From positions 2,108,001-2,172,000 of the forward strand of contig JAWKZW010000001.1 in assembly GCA_041395725.1 (NCBI GenBank): DNA of 64,000 nucleotides, in the 5' to 3' direction. The notes beneath the pieces were generated by a model that worked only from the letters and a program-made list of their open reading frames with translations, was not told where the DNA came from and did not search any database. The DNA comes from Gammaproteobacteria bacterium (GTDB lineage Bacteria > Pseudomonadota > Gammaproteobacteria > Pseudomonadales > Pseudohongiellaceae). Positions 17,434 to 25,994 of the stretch are shown in pieces. Each line of letters begins with the position of its first letter. The first letter of the stretch is position 1. The translations under genes were made by a program, and so were the position numbers.

Positions 17434-18237
17434 GTGGTGAAGCCGACTATTCTGCAGGAAATCATTGCACAGAAAAAACGCGAGGTTGCCCAGCGCCAGG
17501 CCGCCCGCAGTATGACGCAGTTGCAAGCCGAGTTACCGCCAGCCGGTAATCTGCGTCCGTTCGAAGACGTGCTGGCGGAAAGAATAACCAGCCGCCAGGC
17601 GGCAGTCATAGCGGAGATCAAGAAAGCCTCGCCATCCAAGGGGCTTATTCGTCAGGACTTCGACCCACAGGCTCTGGCGCGCGAGTATGCCGAGGCGGGT
17701 GCCAGTTGTCTTTCCGTTCTCACCGACGAGCAGTTTTTCCAGGGCAGCGATGATTATTTGCGCCAGGCACGAGCCGCCTGTTCGCTCCCGGTTCTGCGCA
17801 AGGATTTCATGATCGACCCGTACCAGATACTGGAGTCCCGGTGGCTGGGTGCGGATTGCATTCTGCTGATCGTGGCGGCCCTGGATGACAACCAGCTTGG
17901 TGAACTGTATCGCGCTGCCCGCGAACTCAACCTGGGTGTGCTGGTGGAGGTTCATAACAAGGCGGAGCTGGATGCGGCGCTGGAGCTGGGCAGTCGACTG
18001 ATCGGCATCAACAACAGGGACCTGCACAGCTTTGACACAACACTGGACACCACCTTTGGACTGCTGCCAATGATCCCACTGGATCGCCTCGTCATCACGG
18101 AGAGCGGTATCAACTCGCGCGCCGATGTAGTGTCCATGGAGGAGCAGGGCGTGTACGGTTTTCTCATTGGCGAGACCTTCATGCGGGCAGACCGGCCGGG
18201 TGAAAAGCTCCGCGAAGTGGTGTTTGGTGATGACTGA
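17434..18237 (+). CDS. trpC: Indole-3-glycerol phosphate synthase
   Basis: Closes the indole ring in tryptophan synthesis. The frame stays open back into trpD, but the proper start is GTG 17434, preceded by AAGGGAG and giving 267 residues, the normal length. Motifs are complete: the N-terminal ILQEIIAQKKREV, VIAEIKKASPSKGLI with the catalytic Lys, VLRKDFMIDPYQI, LVEVHNKAELDAAL, IGINNRDL and VITESGI. It overlaps the next gene (dgkA) by 8 bases, so the two are likely co-translated. Confidence 0.96.
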   Translation: MVKPTILQEIIAQKKREVAQRQAARSMTQLQAELPPAGNLRPFEDVLAERITSRQAAVIAEIKKASPSKGLIRQDFDPQALAREYAEAGASCLSVLTDEQFFQGSDDYLRQARAACSLPVLRKDFMIDPYQILESRWLGADCILLIVAALDDNQLGELYRAARELNLGVLVEVHNKAELDAALELGSRLIGINNRDLHSFDTTLDTTFGLLPMIPLDRLVITESGINSRADVVSMEEQGVYGFLIGETFMRADRPGEKLREVVFGDD

Positions 18238-18649
18238 CGACCACAAAGACCAGGGCGACCAGGCGCCGCGGGATGCGGAGCGCCGTTCCGGAACCGGCTT
18301 AGGGCGGTTTATTCCGGCAACTCTCAATTCCGTGGACGGCATTGCCGCCACTTTGAAAACCGAGTCGGCCTTTCGTCAGGAAATGGCAGCCTTCGTCGTC
18401 ATGTTACCTGTAGGTCTGTGGCTTGGTGACGGCGGGGTGGAAAAACTGCTGCTGATCGCCCCCCTGTTTCTGGTGCTGATAGTCGAGTTGTTGAACACCG
18501 CGGTGGAAAGCACAGTGGATCGCTGGGGAAATGAGTATAACGAATTTGCCAAGGCAGCCAAGGACGCCGGTTCTGCCGCCGTATTTTTTGCACTCCTGTT
18601 AGTGGTGATCAGTTGGGCAGTGCTGCTGGTGCTGCCGCGACTGTTCTGA
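18230..18649 (+). CDS. dgkA: Diacylglycerol kinase, prokaryotic membrane type
   Basis: Phosphorylates diacylglycerol (or undecaprenol in relatives) in the inner membrane. The 139-residue form starts at ATG 18230 inside the end of trpC. After a hydrophilic 30-residue N-terminus come the conserved NSVDGIAATLKTESAFRQE, a first membrane helix, then the signature VELLNTAVESTVDR with catalytic and metal-binding Glu/Asn. A cytosolic turn containing AKDAGSAAVFFALL and a last helix follow. Length and three-helix layout fit DgkA. The N-terminal extension rich in Asp, Gln and Arg is longer than in E. coli. Confidence 0.92.
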   Translation: MTDDHKDQGDQAPRDAERRSGTGLGRFIPATLNSVDGIAATLKTESAFRQEMAAFVVMLPVGLWLGDGGVEKLLLIAPLFLVLIVELLNTAVESTVDRWGNEYNEFAKAAKDAGSAAVFFALLLVVISWAVLLVLPRLF

Positions 18650-18764
18650 GTCCTGCTCGTCGCGAAAATTTCCGCAATGTGAGCTGCCCGGATTTGCTCG
18701 GGGTAAATCCCGCCAGCGCTATGCCGGGTTGGTACCCGCCTGATGCAGGGTTCTGACAGGTATG

Positions 18765-18812
18765 AAAAAGCCAGCTTCCCTGCAGTTTCGGACTGCACTA
18801 AAAGCTGGCTTT
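18765..18812. terminator. Bidirectional rho-independent terminator (dgkA / crp)
   Basis: A nested hairpin: an outer stem AAAGCCAGCTT (18767-18777) with AAGCTGGCTTT (18802-18812), and an inner stem TGCAGT (18781-18786) with ACTGCA (18792-18797). Read on the minus strand the stem is followed by a T run, fitting termination of the CRP gene, which ends at 18883. It lies between convergent genes and can also serve dgkA. Confidence 0.85.
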
Positions 18813-18882
18813 CAAGGTCGAGCGGAGGTCCGGCGTGGTGTGGAGCGGCTCCCTGCGCTGTTACTGTGTCAGCAGGGGCTCC

Positions 18883-19518
18883 CTAGCGCGTGCCGAAAAC
18901 CACAATGGTCTTACCTGCCACGCTGATCAATTCCTGTTCCTCCAGGATCTTCAACACACGTCCTGCCATCTCCCGGGAACAATTGACGATACGACCGATT
19001 TCCTGCCGGGTTATCTTGATCTGCATGCCATCAGGGTGGGTCATGGCATCAGGCTGTTTGCTCAGATCGATAAGTGTGCGTGCGATCCGGCCGGTAACGT
19101 CAAAAAAGGCCAGGTCACCGACTTTGCGCGTTGTGTTGCGCAGGCGGCTCGCCATCTGCTTGCCGATAGTAAAGAGAATTTCCGGGTGCTGGCGAGTGTA
19201 GGCGTTGAAGTTGGCGTAGCTGATTTCTGCGATCTCACAGGCGCTTCGGGCACGCACCCAGGCGCTGCGTTCGCGTGTGGTTTCGAATAGACCCATTTCA
19301 CCGAAGAAGTCCCCGGCATTCAGGTAGGCGACCACGACCTCTTTGCCGTCGTCATCTTCCAGGACTACAGACACGGAGCCGCTGACAATGTAGTACAGGG
19401 TATCGCTGCTATCGCCTTCATAAATTATCGTCGATCGATTCGGGTAGCGTTTGCGATGGCAATGGGACAGGAAATTATCCAGATCCTGTATATGGGGTGT
19501 GATTGCCATGAGTGCCAT
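18883..19518 (-). CDS. vfr: cAMP receptor protein / Vfr-type global regulator
   Basis: A homodimeric cyclic-nucleotide-dependent transcription factor of 211 residues. The N-terminal cNMP-binding domain has YLNAGDFFGEMGLFE followed by RSAWVRAR, whose Arg and Ser contact cAMP. A dimerisation helix contains RNTTRKVGDLAF. The C-terminal winged helix has the recognition helix ITRQEIGRIVNCSREMAGRVL. The sequence is closer in wording to Pseudomonas Vfr than to short CRP relatives. ATG 19518 has GGAGG eight bases upstream. The M-A-I start at 19509 is possible. It likely controls many genes elsewhere. Confidence 0.94.
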   Translation of the reverse strand: MALMAITPHIQDLDNFLSHCHRKRYPNRSTIIYEGDSSDTLYYIVSGSVSVVLEDDDGKEVVVAYLNAGDFFGEMGLFETTRERSAWVRARSACEIAEISYANFNAYTRQHPEILFTIGKQMASRLRNTTRKVGDLAFFDVTGRIARTLIDLSKQPDAMTHPDGMQIKITRQEIGRIVNCSREMAGRVLKILEEQELISVAGKTIVVFGTR

Positions 19519-19801
19519 AGGGCAGACCTCCGTTAAAATCCGCTATTTGTGTTTGGGTGGTCAGTCGAAGACCGATATTCTGATTGTTCTGCTGTTGCCT
19601 GCCTGGTGGAGACTTCGGTCAGGCCAGAGTACTGGTTGTCGTTCCGAGTTTTTTTGCTTCACACGAGCGCCACAGCGTCGGAATCGACTAGATCCCAATG
19701 TGTAGTTCATCGGCAGTTAGTTGAAATTCTTATCAGTTGAACGAGTATTCTTTACCATACCCGCGGAAAAAGTAAGGTTGTTGGGGGCAGTGCAAGCGCT
19801 G

Positions 19802-20749
19802 TTACAACCCGTTCAGACCCCGCAGCACTGATGGGCTGGTGAGAGGCAGCACCCCGTCAGGAAGGCTCACAGCGGGCAGCCTGAAGGACCTGACCTCCCG
19901 CTCAGGACGACTGATTCCGTAAACGATACGCTCCGTTGCGGTTCTGTCCCAGGAGAAGGCCTGCCCCTCCAGGTCGATTTCGATAGTCGCGATATGTACC
20001 AGCTTTGGACCCATGGTTGGAGCGCCAAGTACATACATCTCCGGTCGATCATGGCCGGTAAGGTAGAGTAATCCGTCGCTGCCCAGGGCACCACCGGAGG
20101 CGGCCATGGGATCCATCCTGGAGATAACACTGTCCGGCATCATCCAGCCACCCAGGCGGCGCCAATCGGCGTCGAAGCGGACGATGGTCGAAAAGGACTG
20201 ATCCTTGAAGGGTACACCGCCACCAGTACTGTAGTGGGCAAACCCGGCTATCCAGCCGTCTGCCAGGTGGTCGAACCAGGTGAGGGAGCCTTCATCCAGG
20301 ATTCCCATGCTGAAACTGCGCTCATGGCGCATGGTTTCAGTGTCGAACACCTCGATGGAACTGGCCATGGGGACTTCGGGAAAATTCGAGTTCGCACACA
20401 GCAGCGCTCCGTTTTCTTCCAGGCAGCTGTTCAGATGGCGAATGTAACCGTCTCTTGGTGCCGCAAACCTGGCAACCGGTGCGCCGCTCTGTTTGTGGTA
20501 TTTGCCAATGGTGGTGTTGACGATGGCGTAGAAGTGGTCCCGGTCGGCGGCGGCGCCCTGGCCAGCTTCTGCCGCGGGAAAGCGTGACAGTTCTTCGGCC
20601 TGCAGGCGTTCAACTGTGATGGGATTGAAAGCCGGGAGCGAGTTTTGTTGGCCGCAGGCGACGAGCGGCATGGTGCCGGCCAGTATCACGCTGACGAGGG
20701 CTGAGAGTCTCAATGAAAGTCTCCTTATCTGGGATCCAGTTTTTGGCAT
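19802..20749 (-). CDS. Exported protein with beta-propeller-like character, unknown function
   Basis: A 315-residue protein with an N-terminal export signal of about 30 residues ending LVAC, a plausible lipoprotein lipobox. The rest has repeated strands with YIRHLNSCLEENGALLCANS, IEVFDTETMRHERSFSMG and GGALGSDGLLYLTGHDRPEMY. These resemble the blades of a quinoprotein or SMP-30-like propeller. No named family is certain. The gene is transcribed alone on the minus strand. Confidence 0.65.
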   Translation of the reverse strand: MPKTGSQIRRLSLRLSALVSVILAGTMPLVACGQQNSLPAFNPITVERLQAEELSRFPAAEAGQGAAADRDHFYAIVNTTIGKYHKQSGAPVARFAAPRDGYIRHLNSCLEENGALLCANSNFPEVPMASSIEVFDTETMRHERSFSMGILDEGSLTWFDHLADGWIAGFAHYSTGGGVPFKDQSFSTIVRFDADWRRLGGWMMPDSVISRMDPMAASGGALGSDGLLYLTGHDRPEMYVLGAPTMGPKLVHIATIEIDLEGQAFSWDRTATERIVYGISRPEREVRSFRLPAVSLPDGVLPLTSPSVLRGLNGL

Positions 20750-20849
20750 GGTATTCTCAAAGTATTCCTATTGTTTTTTACAGTGGTTTTACCACTGAAG
20801 ATCTGTTCGTATGACCCGGCGTTAACGGACCCTGCCAGCCTGACAATTT

Positions 20850-21188
20850 TCAGGCCAGCCGCGCGCCGTTTGGCGTTTCCTGATCTGTGGTGGCCAGCAC
20901 CACCGAGCCGTCTTCGCGGTGAAATCCGGTCACCAGGCATTCGGACATGAACGGACCGATCTGCTTGGGAGCAAAGTTGATCACTGCCAGAACCTGTTTG
21001 CCCAGTAATTCGTCCCGTGAGTACAGGTCAGTAATCTGTGCGCTGGAATTTCTGATACCCACTTCCTTGCCGAAATCCACCCGTAATCTGTAGGCTGGCT
21101 TTCTTGCCTCCGGAAATTCCTGCACATCGATGATGGTGCCGACTCTGATTTCAACTTTCTGAAAATCGTTCCAATTGATAGGGTCCAT
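20850..21188 (-). CDS. csaA: CsaA-like tRNA-binding / chaperone protein
   Basis: A 112-residue OB-fold protein of the tRNA-binding domain family. The pattern FQKVEIRVGTIIDVQEFPEA at the start, followed by LRVDFGKEVGIRNSSAQIT and LGKQVLAVINFAPKQIGPF, is the CsaA signature. CsaA acts as a dimeric chaperone linked to protein export in Bacillus and binds tRNA. Its role in gammaproteobacteria is less studied. The C-terminal VVLATTDQETPNGARL is also conserved in the family. Confidence 0.92.
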   Translation of the reverse strand: MDPINWNDFQKVEIRVGTIIDVQEFPEARKPAYRLRVDFGKEVGIRNSSAQITDLYSRDELLGKQVLAVINFAPKQIGPFMSECLVTGFHREDGSVVLATTDQETPNGARLA

Positions 21189-21373
21189 GAAAGCCTGTTA
21201 CCTCTTTGTGCTATTGGTCTCATTGCCCTCTGTCATTGTGGCGGACGACGTATCGACGCACACTGCCGGGCTGATTTCTGGCCTGGTTCAAAGCTTCCTG
21301 GCTGGCAATCGCTGGCAGGTCAGAACAGTTTGCGAGCAGGGGCTGGGGAGCGCCCGCACCGACCCCATTGCAT

Positions 21374-21763
21374 TCATAGTAATATCTGCAAAGCGAGAGT
21401 CAGCTGGCACAGGAATCCAGTGACGAAAGCTACGGTGCGCACCCAGGGAATGGCAAATGTATAGGCGCCAAAATGAACCACGCGGGCCCAGAGGTAAACC
21501 GTACAGGCGAGCGCGGTGGTCCCATTGTTAAATCCGGCAATTTCCACTACCAGGACCAGAGGAGCAAAAACCACCAGGTTCTCCACTGCATTGGCATGGG
21601 CAGCCTTCATGCGGCTGGCCCAGGGCGCCAGGGGTTTCGGATCGGCGGGATACCCGACAGCATCAATAAGACCCCTGACCAGGATCAGGTTCAGGATATA
21701 GGGCACCCACATGATGGCAGTCAGAACGGAAACATGGGCCAGATAACTTAATTCGACAGACAT
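21374..21763 (-). CDS. MAPEG-family membrane protein
   Basis: A 129-residue inner-membrane protein with four hydrophobic segments. The motif RMKAAHANAVENLVVFAPLV in the first half is the core MAPEG signature containing the conserved Glu-Asn. RVVHFGAYTFAIPWVRTVAF in the second half matches the bacterial subgroup. MAPEG members include glutathione-dependent transferases and peroxidases. Bacterial examples are mostly uncharacterised. It stands alone. Confidence 0.9.
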   Translation of the reverse strand: MSVELSYLAHVSVLTAIMWVPYILNLILVRGLIDAVGYPADPKPLAPWASRMKAAHANAVENLVVFAPLVLVVEIAGFNNGTTALACTVYLWARVVHFGAYTFAIPWVRTVAFVTGFLCQLTLALQILL

Positions 21764-21829
21764 GACTGGATCTCCAGATAGTGTTGAGAAGGCAAGCGCG
21801 TCGGTTTATGTTAGGAACCTAGAAATTCT

Positions 21830-22318
21830 TTATCGGTTCTTATTGGCAGTTGTTTTAGAGTCTACCGGCCTTAAGAATGCCCTGTGAATAAGACACAGGA
21901 GCAGTGAGCCGGAAAAAGTTGCGAGAAAAACGGGTACAAACCAACTCCTCGCCGTGCCGAACACAAAGCGCCAGTTTGTGCCGCGCGTGTCTCGAAAGAT
22001 TCCTCCCGGATTTTCAATCCAGTCCCAGGCTGTAAAAAACGCTGCCAGGACGACTGCGACTGCTAACGCGGTGATCACTGCAATCGTAGTGGTTCGATCA
22101 GGATAACCCGTCGGTTTCTGTCGTTTTCCTACCGCCAGTTTTTCAATTCGATTTGACACGGCAGAAGTATCCCACCGCGGCGGTAACGATACCAGTTCCT
22201 TCCGGATCAGAAACCAGGTCTGCATTACAAGCCAGCGGCGAGTGCCTGGCCAATTGCACCACCCGCTGGCGCCAATGCGGCAATATGCCACATTGATTAC
22301 TGTTACCAAAGGTATCAC
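21830..22318 (-). CDS. Putative membrane protein, unknown function
   Basis: Up to 162 residues, although the likely start is the internal Met at 22225, giving about 131. The C-terminal half has two hydrophobic segments (IAVITALAVAVVLAAFFTAW and SWFVPVFLATFSGSLLLCLI) flanking an ENPGGIFRDTRGTNW loop. The first 31 residues look like untranslated leader. No family is recognised. It is divergent from the di-haem peroxidase gene. Confidence 0.5.
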   Translation of the reverse strand: MIPLVTVINVAYCRIGASGWCNWPGTRRWLVMQTWFLIRKELVSLPPRWDTSAVSNRIEKLAVGKRQKPTGYPDRTTTIAVITALAVAVVLAAFFTAWDWIENPGGIFRDTRGTNWRFVFGTARSWFVPVFLATFSGSLLLCLIHRAFLRPVDSKTTANKNR

Positions 22319-22385
22319 ATTGATTGTGAGAGTGAGCGTGGTGACACAATCTCGTGTTAGCCACCATCAATAAGAGGTGTCGGTC

Positions 22386-23573
22386 ATGAATTTGCGAAGA
22401 GTGGGGGCGCTGTCCCTGGGGTTACTGGCATTAACAGCCCAGGCTGAAGAGCAACCGGATGGGGCCTACCAGGCGTTTCTGCAGGCGCTTGGGGGGCCTG
22501 CCTGGATCGGTTCGAGTTCGGACCATGCGATGGCAGACGCCGTTACCAGGCCGATCCCGGCAGTGGATGAATTGCCCATTGACCCGGCTAAGCAGACCCT
22601 GGGATTTCAGCTGTACCACGATCCGGGGCTTTCCCGCGACGGCACAGTCTCCTGTGCCACTTGTCACATGGGGATGCTCGGTGGGGCGGATCGAAGGGTT
22701 GTGTCGATCGGCATTGGCGGACTGGCGGGTACTCGCAATGCGCCCACGGTATTCAACTCAGCGTTCAATTTTCGACAGTTCTGGGATGGCAGGGCGTTCA
22801 ATCTCGATGAGCAGTCACTGGGACCCATCACGAACCCGGTGGAAATGGGTCACGATCTGGATGCGGTAGTCGAAGGACTTGCTTCCAATCCGGCTTACGC
22901 GAAGCAGTTTGCTGCCCTCTATCCCGATGGTGTCACGGCAGCCAATCTTGGCAACGCCATCGCCGAGCAATCACGCGCCATGACCCGCAGCGACTCGCGA
23001 TTCAATCAATACCTGAGTTCAGGGGCGGCCACGCTTTCCGAACAGGAGCTAAATGGCTGGCGCCGTTTCAACGACCTGGGCTGTGCGTCCTGTCACAATG
23101 GCATCAACCTTGGTGGTAATTCCTACCAGAAGCTTGGTGGCATCGACGATCTGGCTCTGCCCGGTCTGCTTGGCGATGACGCGGGTCTGAGTCTGCGAAC
23201 CGGGCGGGAGGAAGACCGGCAGGTCTTCAAAGTACCGTCTCTGCACAACGTGGCGCTGACACCTCCCTATTTTCATGATGGCAGTGTGGAAACCCTCGAC
23301 CAGGCAGTTCGACTTATGGGCCGGCTGAACAGCGGTCGCGAACTCAGTGACAGTGACGCGGGGGACATCGTCGCGTTTCTGGGATCCCTGAGCAGCGAAT
23401 TCTTTGCCGGCATGGGCAGAGGTATGGGCAGCGGAATGGAAAGCGGTGCTGATGGGCACGGTATGCCCGGTGGCATGCACCAGCATATGCAGCACATGCA
23501 ACATATGCAGCAAATGCAGCAGATGCAACAAATCAACCAGGGACAGAATCACTCACACGAAGGGGTGCACTGA
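22386..23573 (+). CDS. Di-haem cytochrome c peroxidase family protein with Met/His-rich tail
   Basis: A periplasmic haem protein of 395 residues in the CcpA/MauG superfamily. ATG 22386 is preferred (AAGAGG at 22372-22377, signal peptide MNLRRVGALSLGLLALTAQA) over GTG 22377. Haem sites are CATCH near residue 90 and CASCH near residue 233, in the normal order, with VPSLHNVALTPPYFHDGS between haem 2 and the C-terminus. The last 50 or so residues are unlike the family: glycine, Met and His repeats such as MGRGMGSGM, then HQHMQHMQHMQQMQQMQQ. This suggests metal binding. A second exported protein follows one base after the stop. Confidence 0.9.
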   Translation: MNLRRVGALSLGLLALTAQAEEQPDGAYQAFLQALGGPAWIGSSSDHAMADAVTRPIPAVDELPIDPAKQTLGFQLYHDPGLSRDGTVSCATCHMGMLGGADRRVVSIGIGGLAGTRNAPTVFNSAFNFRQFWDGRAFNLDEQSLGPITNPVEMGHDLDAVVEGLASNPAYAKQFAALYPDGVTAANLGNAIAEQSRAMTRSDSRFNQYLSSGAATLSEQELNGWRRFNDLGCASCHNGINLGGNSYQKLGGIDDLALPGLLGDDAGLSLRTGREEDRQVFKVPSLHNVALTPPYFHDGSVETLDQAVRLMGRLNSGRELSDSDAGDIVAFLGSLSSEFFAGMGRGMGSGMESGADGHGMPGGMHQHMQHMQHMQQMQQMQQINQGQNHSHEGVH

Positions 23574-23574
23574 G

Positions 23575-24303
23575 ATGAACAGGCTACAGGTTAGCGGTAT
23601 TAGCGGTAATAGAAACTCGATCCGGGCACTGGCAGTCACCTGCTTGTTCAGCTTCCTGTTTGCAGGGCAGGCGGCAGCGGAAACCGGCGACCACCAGGCC
23701 CTGTATCTTGACGCCATAGATAGAGTAACGGCTGGCGGATCAATTATAGCGACTGAAATGACACGTATCGCCCGGGGAGAAGTGTCCCACTATGACTTTC
23801 TGCAGTATGAACACAGTGAGCTGCTCAGGCATGCCCGGGCCCTGCGTCACCCGCCAGCCAGGCTGGCAGGGCAGCAAAGGGCTGAGGTCATCGCCCGGGC
23901 CGAAAGCCTTATCGAGGTTGCTGACTCGCTGGAGCTGGTGATCGCCGACTTTCTTCGGAGTCAGGCCCTGCAGCAAAGTGCGGTCAATAATACCCGGGAC
24001 CTCGTCGCCGGACTTGCCCGTCTTGACCAGAGTGCCGAGCAGTTGGACAGACTGCAACAGCTTGATGTGCTGGTCTCAACGGTACAGGGAGATAGCCCGC
24101 CGGAGGCGCTGACTGCCCTCAACGCAGCCTATAGTGCAGTCCTGGAATATGAACCAGATCCACAGCAGAAGGCGGAATTTACATTCCAGAACCGCCTGAT
24201 CCAGGACAACGCTAATGGATTGGAGATAGCCATGCAACGGCTGGCCGGTTCCGGGCTTAAAGAGCAGGCTGACAGTTTTCAGGAATACTTCAGCAAGCTC
24301 TGA
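23575..24303 (+). CDS. Exported helical protein, partner of the di-haem peroxidase
   Basis: Starts at ATG 23575, one base after the peroxidase stop codon, so the two are almost certainly one operon. The 242 residues begin with a positively charged stretch and a signal peptide (about residues 14-35, ending AAAE). The rest is predicted mostly helical: many Ala, Leu, Gln and Arg with few aromatics (for example RLDQSAEQLDRLQQLDVLV). There are no Cys residues in the mature part and no haem motif. No family is recognised. A role in supporting or docking the peroxidase is inferred only from position. Confidence 0.7.
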   Translation: MNRLQVSGISGNRNSIRALAVTCLFSFLFAGQAAAETGDHQALYLDAIDRVTAGGSIIATEMTRIARGEVSHYDFLQYEHSELLRHARALRHPPARLAGQQRAEVIARAESLIEVADSLELVIADFLRSQALQQSAVNNTRDLVAGLARLDQSAEQLDRLQQLDVLVSTVQGDSPPEALTALNAAYSAVLEYEPDPQQKAEFTFQNRLIQDNANGLEIAMQRLAGSGLKEQADSFQEYFSKL

Positions 24304-24307
24304 TCGA

Positions 24308-24326
24308 GGAGCCTCTGATTAAGTAC
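24308..24326. repeat. Half copy of the GGAGCCTCTGA hairpin repeat
   Basis: The left arm GGAGCCTCTGATTAAGTAC is present just after the stop codon of the upstream gene. The matching right arm is missing. Full-length relatives occur at 51715-51772 and 61081-61132. Confidence 0.6.
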
Positions 24327-24582
24327 TACAGCGCTCTGCAGGAGGTCTGTCGGGCGCTGCTGCCAGGCGTCGTGCGCAGGGAAGGGTCACTCCCTTGCCA
24401 AGCGCGACATCGACGCAGTGGCGCCCGACAGGCCCCGCCCGGCGGGGCTTCACACAAGCCCGCTGGCTTCGTTGCCCTGCCCTGGCAGGCCTACGCACGC
24501 CGGCGGCAATGCGCCTGGCCAGCAGGTTCGCCTGCAGGTTACATTTTGTGGGGCCTGTTGCCAGATTCCGTGTCGGTAAACC

Positions 24583-25701
24583 CTACTGGCTGGTGAGAAT
24601 TCCACCCAGAGTCGACAGCATCGGCAGAGTCCAGTTGCTGCCATTCCTGCCCCAGGTGTTGGTGACGATCGCCACGGCCAGATCAGCATCCGGATAAACC
24701 GCAAGAAAGGCTGTGGTGCCCGGATAGCTGCCGCCAAAGAACAGAAACCGAGGGCTGAGACCCGCTCCGATCAGAACCCAGCCATCACTGAACTGGGTGG
24801 GGGTGCCGTCAGCGGCGAAGTGGGGCAGGTAAACCTGTTCAAGCACCGCTTCAGAGAGAAACCCGGGGCGCAGAAACTGGCCACCAAAGGTTGCCAGGTC
24901 GGAGGCCGTCGAGTACATGTTGCCACCACCGTTGATGACGCTGTGGTCCCGGGTGGGAAGCACCTGCAGCTGTTCGCCAGCCTCGCGTGTGTAGAGATCG
25001 ATAAACGAATAGTGGCGACTGCGGTGAGGCAGAGGAAACCGCACATCCACAAAGCCGGTGTTCTCCAGGCCCAGTCGAGCGAGCAGCGTCTCCGTGATGT
25101 GGTACTGGTAACGGCTGCCTGTGGCCTGCTGAATGGCGGCGGCAAGCAAGACGTAGCCGTAAGAGGAATAAACCTCGGTGTCGCCGGGTGTGGCGACAAG
25201 AGGGTCGTCAGCGAAATACGACACTGCCTGTAAAACATCGTCGTAGTGAGCGGCGTAGTACTCAGGCGTGCGCTCCTCCTCGGTATAGTGTCTGACGCCT
25301 CCCAGACCACCGGCCAGCAGTCGGGGAGTCACGGGCCCTCCCGGCTTGACCGGAAACTGCGGCACGTAGTATTGAATCGGTAGATCAAGATCAATACCCC
25401 CTGCTTCCTCCAGCTGTAATAAGGCCAGTCCAGTAAATGTCTTGTTGACGGACGCCACTTCAAAACGGGTGGCGTCGGAAACATCGACGCCGTGCTCCAG
25501 GTCGGCGAAGCCGAGATTCAACCTGTCGATCACTCTGCCCCCGGAAAAGACAGCCGCCTGTAATCCGACCAGCTGCTCCTCCTCAAACACAGCATTGGCG
25601 GCTGCGAATATGGCCTGCGCCCTGTCCTGGTCAGGTGTGACCTGGCAGGCGGTCAGTAGAAGCGCCAGAGCGAGGGCGGCGAGGGAAGCAAGTTGGGTCA
25701 T
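24583..25701 (-). CDS. Serine hydrolase of the class C beta-lactamase fold, with altered motifs
   Basis: A 372-residue lipoprotein-like enzyme with lipobox LLTACQ. The SxxK motif is SVNK in FEVASVNKTFTGLALL, and a Y-S-S in the position of the YxN motif is in TEVYSSYGYVLLAAAI. Two other usually conserved spots differ. The HTSG segment after the second helix reads AGGLGGVRHY, and the third motif (H/K-T/S-G) reads FFGGSYPGTTAF. The nucleophile is intact, so the protein may still be an esterase or peptidase, but activity is uncertain. It faces convergently the peroxidase operon. Confidence 0.85.
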   Translation of the reverse strand: MTQLASLAALALALLLTACQVTPDQDRAQAIFAAANAVFEEEQLVGLQAAVFSGGRVIDRLNLGFADLEHGVDVSDATRFEVASVNKTFTGLALLQLEEAGGIDLDLPIQYYVPQFPVKPGGPVTPRLLAGGLGGVRHYTEEERTPEYYAAHYDDVLQAVSYFADDPLVATPGDTEVYSSYGYVLLAAAIQQATGSRYQYHITETLLARLGLENTGFVDVRFPLPHRSRHYSFIDLYTREAGEQLQVLPTRDHSVINGGGNMYSTASDLATFGGQFLRPGFLSEAVLEQVYLPHFAADGTPTQFSDGWVLIGAGLSPRFLFFGGSYPGTTAFLAVYPDADLAVAIVTNTWGRNGSNWTLPMLSTLGGILTSQ

Positions 25702-25994
25702 GGGGTCCTCATTGGTGGGTTCACTAAGTCTTTACGTACTGGGCCGTAGAAGGTTACAAAAAAGGAAGGATAAGCCAGGACGGAGACAATAGGAGCAAGA
25801 ACAAGAGTGGCTATTTGCCCCATTGCGCGGCCGAGGCGGGAAAGGCGTATTTGGGGCATTGTCGCACTAATGGTGCTGCTGTCAGAACTGGCAGGGCAGA
25901 GTTGTCGTGAGTGACCCTGGTCGTGCTGCTGTCACCTGGCAAGCGGGGTGTCACGAGCGACCTGCAGTAGTTACCTGTTCGGGTGATCGGTGTT

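Noticed and set aside
23404..23574. Upstream extension of the helical partner protein of the peroxidase (Cys-rich start)
   Set aside because: It is the shifted-frame reading of the Met/His tail of the peroxidase; the proper start is ATG 23575 with a signal peptide.
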